Origin: Osedax fenrisi
Taxonomy: Eukaryota; Annelida; Polychaeta; Sabellida; Siboglinidae
Reading direction: 5' to 3'
Assembly: GCA_964019155.1 (NCBI GenBank)
Contig: OZ025243.1
Span: forward strand, 12,069,444 to 12,133,443
DNA length: 64,000 bases
Notes under the pieces: generated by a model
Databases searched by the model: none
Told to the model about the DNA's origin: nothing
Seen by the model: the letters and a program-made list of their open reading frames with translations, nothing else
Position numbers and translations under genes: made by a program
Shown here: one piece after another, positions 62,217-64,000 of the stretch
Layout of the letters: each line of letters begins with the position of its first letter
Numbering within the stretch: the first letter of the stretch is position 1

Positions 62217-62341
62217 CTAGGGGTCACTGACCTCTAGAGAAGATGAACAATCCACATTGTGATTCGTATCGTTATCGCTAGAGGACGCTGGGGATGGACT
62301 CACATCTCCGGCTAGTGATACCCGGTCTATCTTCAGTATGC
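62217..62341 (-). CDS. Last exon of a second cadherin gene (cytoplasmic tail), partial gene
   Basis: The minus-strand acceptor CACAAG is followed, in phase 1, by 41 codons to TAG: SILKIDRVSLAGDVSPSPAS and onward to SLEVSDP. Length, phase and stop equal those of 34,679-34,803. The two exons differ at four bases: two near the acceptor change N to S and R to I, and two are silent (TCT/TCA and CTT/CTA). The upstream exons would lie to the right of this window, so the two genes are tail-to-tail. It could instead be an isolated exon carried by the duplication, but the working acceptor and intact frame favour a live gene. Confidence 0.72.
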
Positions 62342-62690
62342 CTTGTGAACATCAGTGGTTAAACGATGCATCGGTGTAAGTCATGACTATATGAGTCATA
62401 TATATGTCACATATTCCATTGTAATGGTGATTCAGACGTGGTGTATGACGCATACTTATACACCTGATCATACTATCGGATACTAGTCTTATGATACATA
62501 TATGATATAGTATACTATACTATATATAGTAACTTCATCTAATATTATACAAATAGCGGATACAAGTGGACCCCTAAAAGAAGTCATAGACTTATACCTA
62601 TATGTTATACACAAACTATGAGGGATGAATACAATACAAAATATATCTTGTGTTTTGATGTTTTGTTTATTAACTTTATTAATATTAATT
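62342..62690. other. Probable intron end of the minus-strand cadherin gene
   Basis: The ~60 bp next to the acceptor resemble the left-arm intron end (TTTAACCACTGATGTTCAC in reverse complement). Beyond that no similarity or gene is seen. Confidence 0.45.
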
Positions 62691-62694
62691 TTAT

Positions 62695-62835
62695 TAAGTG
62701 ATAAACACAAGATAAATACAAGATAAACAAGATAAACACAATATAAATACAAGTGAAACACAAGATAAACACAATATAAACACAAGATAAACACAAGATA
62801 AACACATGATAAACACAAGATAAACACAATATAAA
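62695..62835 (+). repeat. Short tandem repeat (AAGATAAACAC)n
   Basis: About a dozen 11-mers of AAGATAAACAC / AATATAAACAC with small variants. The two overlapping minus-strand frames of about 110 codons come from it. Confidence 0.85.
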
Positions 62836-62837
62836 AA

Positions 62838-62995
62838 CAATATCTGCCTGTAGTCGAACCCGGTATATCTCTGAGATGTCAGAGAGACGTATGATGTTTA
62901 ATGTATTATTCATACAGTATGATGTCAGAGATGTCAAAACCTAGTAAGTGATCACTTACTAGCTTTTGACTGTCCCACTGAGCCAAGGCTTTGCA
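62838..62995 (-). repeat. tRNA-like sequence with a long insert
   Basis: On the minus strand a box A (TTGGCTCAGTGG, 62,975-62,986) and a box B (GGGTTCGAC, 62,853-62,861) are separated by about 110 bp. The ends GCCT and AGGC could pair. The insert has a palindrome of about 38 bp (CTAGTAAGTGATCACTTACTAG core) and GATGTCAGAGATGTC repeats. It is a SINE-like or intron-containing tRNA-like remnant, not a confident tRNA gene. Confidence 0.4.
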
Positions 62996-63039
62996 TATAC
63001 CTCAGTGTAATATCACACATTATAATATATACAAAGATC

Positions 63040-63140
63040 TTGCGAAGCAAAGATATGACACTCCCTATCTACGCAACGTGATTAATGTTCAACCTGCACG
63101 CTGCAAGCAGCAGTATCGAATAGAAATAAATTTATGATTG
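63040..63140 (+). repeat. Dispersed repeat copy (GCAAAGATAT...GCTGCAAGCAG)
   Basis: Reads TGCGAAGCAAAGATATGACA, TACGCAACGTGATTAATG, CTGCAAGCAGCAGTATCG. Parallels 3485-3600 and 1938-2020. Confidence 0.55.
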
Positions 63141-64000
63141 ACATAATTATTTTATAAAATATATGCTTTTTATTTTATACAGAAATTTCTTATTAATTAT
63201 TTCATATATTACAAAAGTAAGTTTCATACGTATTCTATAATATATAAATATATATTTATTAATTTATTTAATATATATATTATATTCCTATATTTAAATA
63301 TATATAAATTATATAAAATAGTATATATTATATAAAATAATACATTTATAAAATAATTTTACGAAATATTTAACTATAAATTTAGAATATTTAAAAAAAT
63401 AATATTATTTTTAAGTTATTAATAATAATAACTTGTATTATTAACTTATTATATTATAAAATAATAATTTAGTATATTATAAGGATCAAATAAACTTTAC
63501 GATCAACGGCCACATTCGGCGGACATCTACATATAATACAATATAATATTGAATATCATCAAGTGAAGTTAATCATTAACTTCAATTAATGAATTAATGA
63601 AATTAACTTAATGATCGACGGATATCGATTTCCATAATATAGAATATTAAATTAACTTATATATACTAATATACTAATTAATATAAAGTCTTTATATTAT
63701 AAAGAGTAGGATCATCCTAAGGATGTAATATATTTAAATTTAAATTAAGGGATACAGCTTATGCTTATCTTGGCCGCCGAGTTCAAGTTGGTCATCAACG
63801 TCAAATTGTGATCGGTATTATAATAAATAGTATACTAAGTATACTTAGTAGTATAATACTACTTATGATAAAAATAATCATCATATAATGTTGATAATAA
63901 TTAACAACCTAAATATTATTTAATATTATATATTATAAATATTAACAATATATGTAGATATAAATTTCAGTTATAACTTATAAAAGTTTGAGGGCGATAT
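63141..64000. other. AT-rich end of the window, no gene seen
   Basis: Presumably lies in an intron of the minus-strand cadherin gene, if that gene is intact. Contains the palindrome GTATACTAAGTATAC near 63,830 and CCGCCGAGTTCAAGTTGGTC near 63,775; no splice-bounded frame was found. Confidence 0.4.

Larger units (their letters stand above)
53970..62341 (-). repeat. Right arm of the large interrupted inverted duplication
   Basis: Reverse-complement counterpart of 34,679-46,060, block by block. Its own later insertions are the hAT element (57,309-58,607), pogo MITE (60,228-60,663), SINE pair (60,963-61,612) and LINE end (61,690-61,851). The outer end contains the second copy of the cadherin last exon. 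Confidence 0.87.

Noticed and set aside
34679..62341. Assembly fold-back artefact as the cause of the inverted duplication
   Set aside because: The arms are diverged, with many substitutions and arm-specific insertions, which an artefact would not show.
62489..62937. Two overlapping minus-strand frames of about 110 codons
   Set aside because: Both arise from the AAGATAAACAC tandem repeat.

Overview
The window is animal nuclear DNA, very AT-rich (noncoding sequence roughly three quarters A+T by eye), with many (TA)n microsatellites and decayed transposons. It is placed in Metazoa because it carries an exon series of a cadherin-superfamily gene with GT-AG introns, a signal-peptide-like segment, seven extracellular cadherin repeats and a transmembrane helix. 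LINE, tRNA-SINE, PIF/Harbinger, hAT and pogo/Tigger repeats agree with this. The phylum cannot be decided from the sequence.

Layout. Positions 1-24,000 hold no gene I can support. They contain a 5'-truncated LINE (569-1905, minus), a Harbinger element with exact TAA target duplications (3848-4756), a 12-bp minisatellite (12,027-12,650), a LINE 3' end (16,887-17,021), a hAT-like MITE (18,205-18,655), a pogo MITE (20,857-21,280) and several GC-richer islands that look regulatory. The cadherin gene runs on the plus strand from 24,078 to 34,803 in six visible exons. The reading frame and intron phases join without a break into 875 residues; only the initiator exon is missing. Its introns carry a MITE and a LINE remnant.

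From 34.7 kb to 62.3 kb the window is one large, old, interrupted inverted duplication. Sequence from 34,679 to about 46,060 reappears in reverse complement between about 53,970 and 62,341. The outermost matching piece is the last coding exon of the cadherin gene. Its copy at 62,341-62,217 (minus) has the same length, acceptor phase and stop codon and nearly the same protein tail. This implies a second cadherin gene on the minus strand, tail-to-tail with the first, with its remaining exons beyond the right edge. Inside the arms, GC-richer islands (39.0-39.97 kb with 56.6-59.1 kb; 45.7-46.06 kb with 53.97-54.38 kb) have stayed similar while the AT-rich sequence around them diverged. The islands carry KLF/Sp-like, NRF1-like, CRE-like, E-box and YY1-like motifs. 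Transposons have entered each arm separately and fill the centre (46.1-53.9 kb). One hAT insertion with a perfect 8-bp target duplication has its empty site preserved in the opposite arm.

Two other groups stand out: MITE families sharing TAGGGG termini and subterminal repeats, and a tRNA-headed SINE family present as an inverted pair. No viral gene, toxin gene or CRISPR array was seen.
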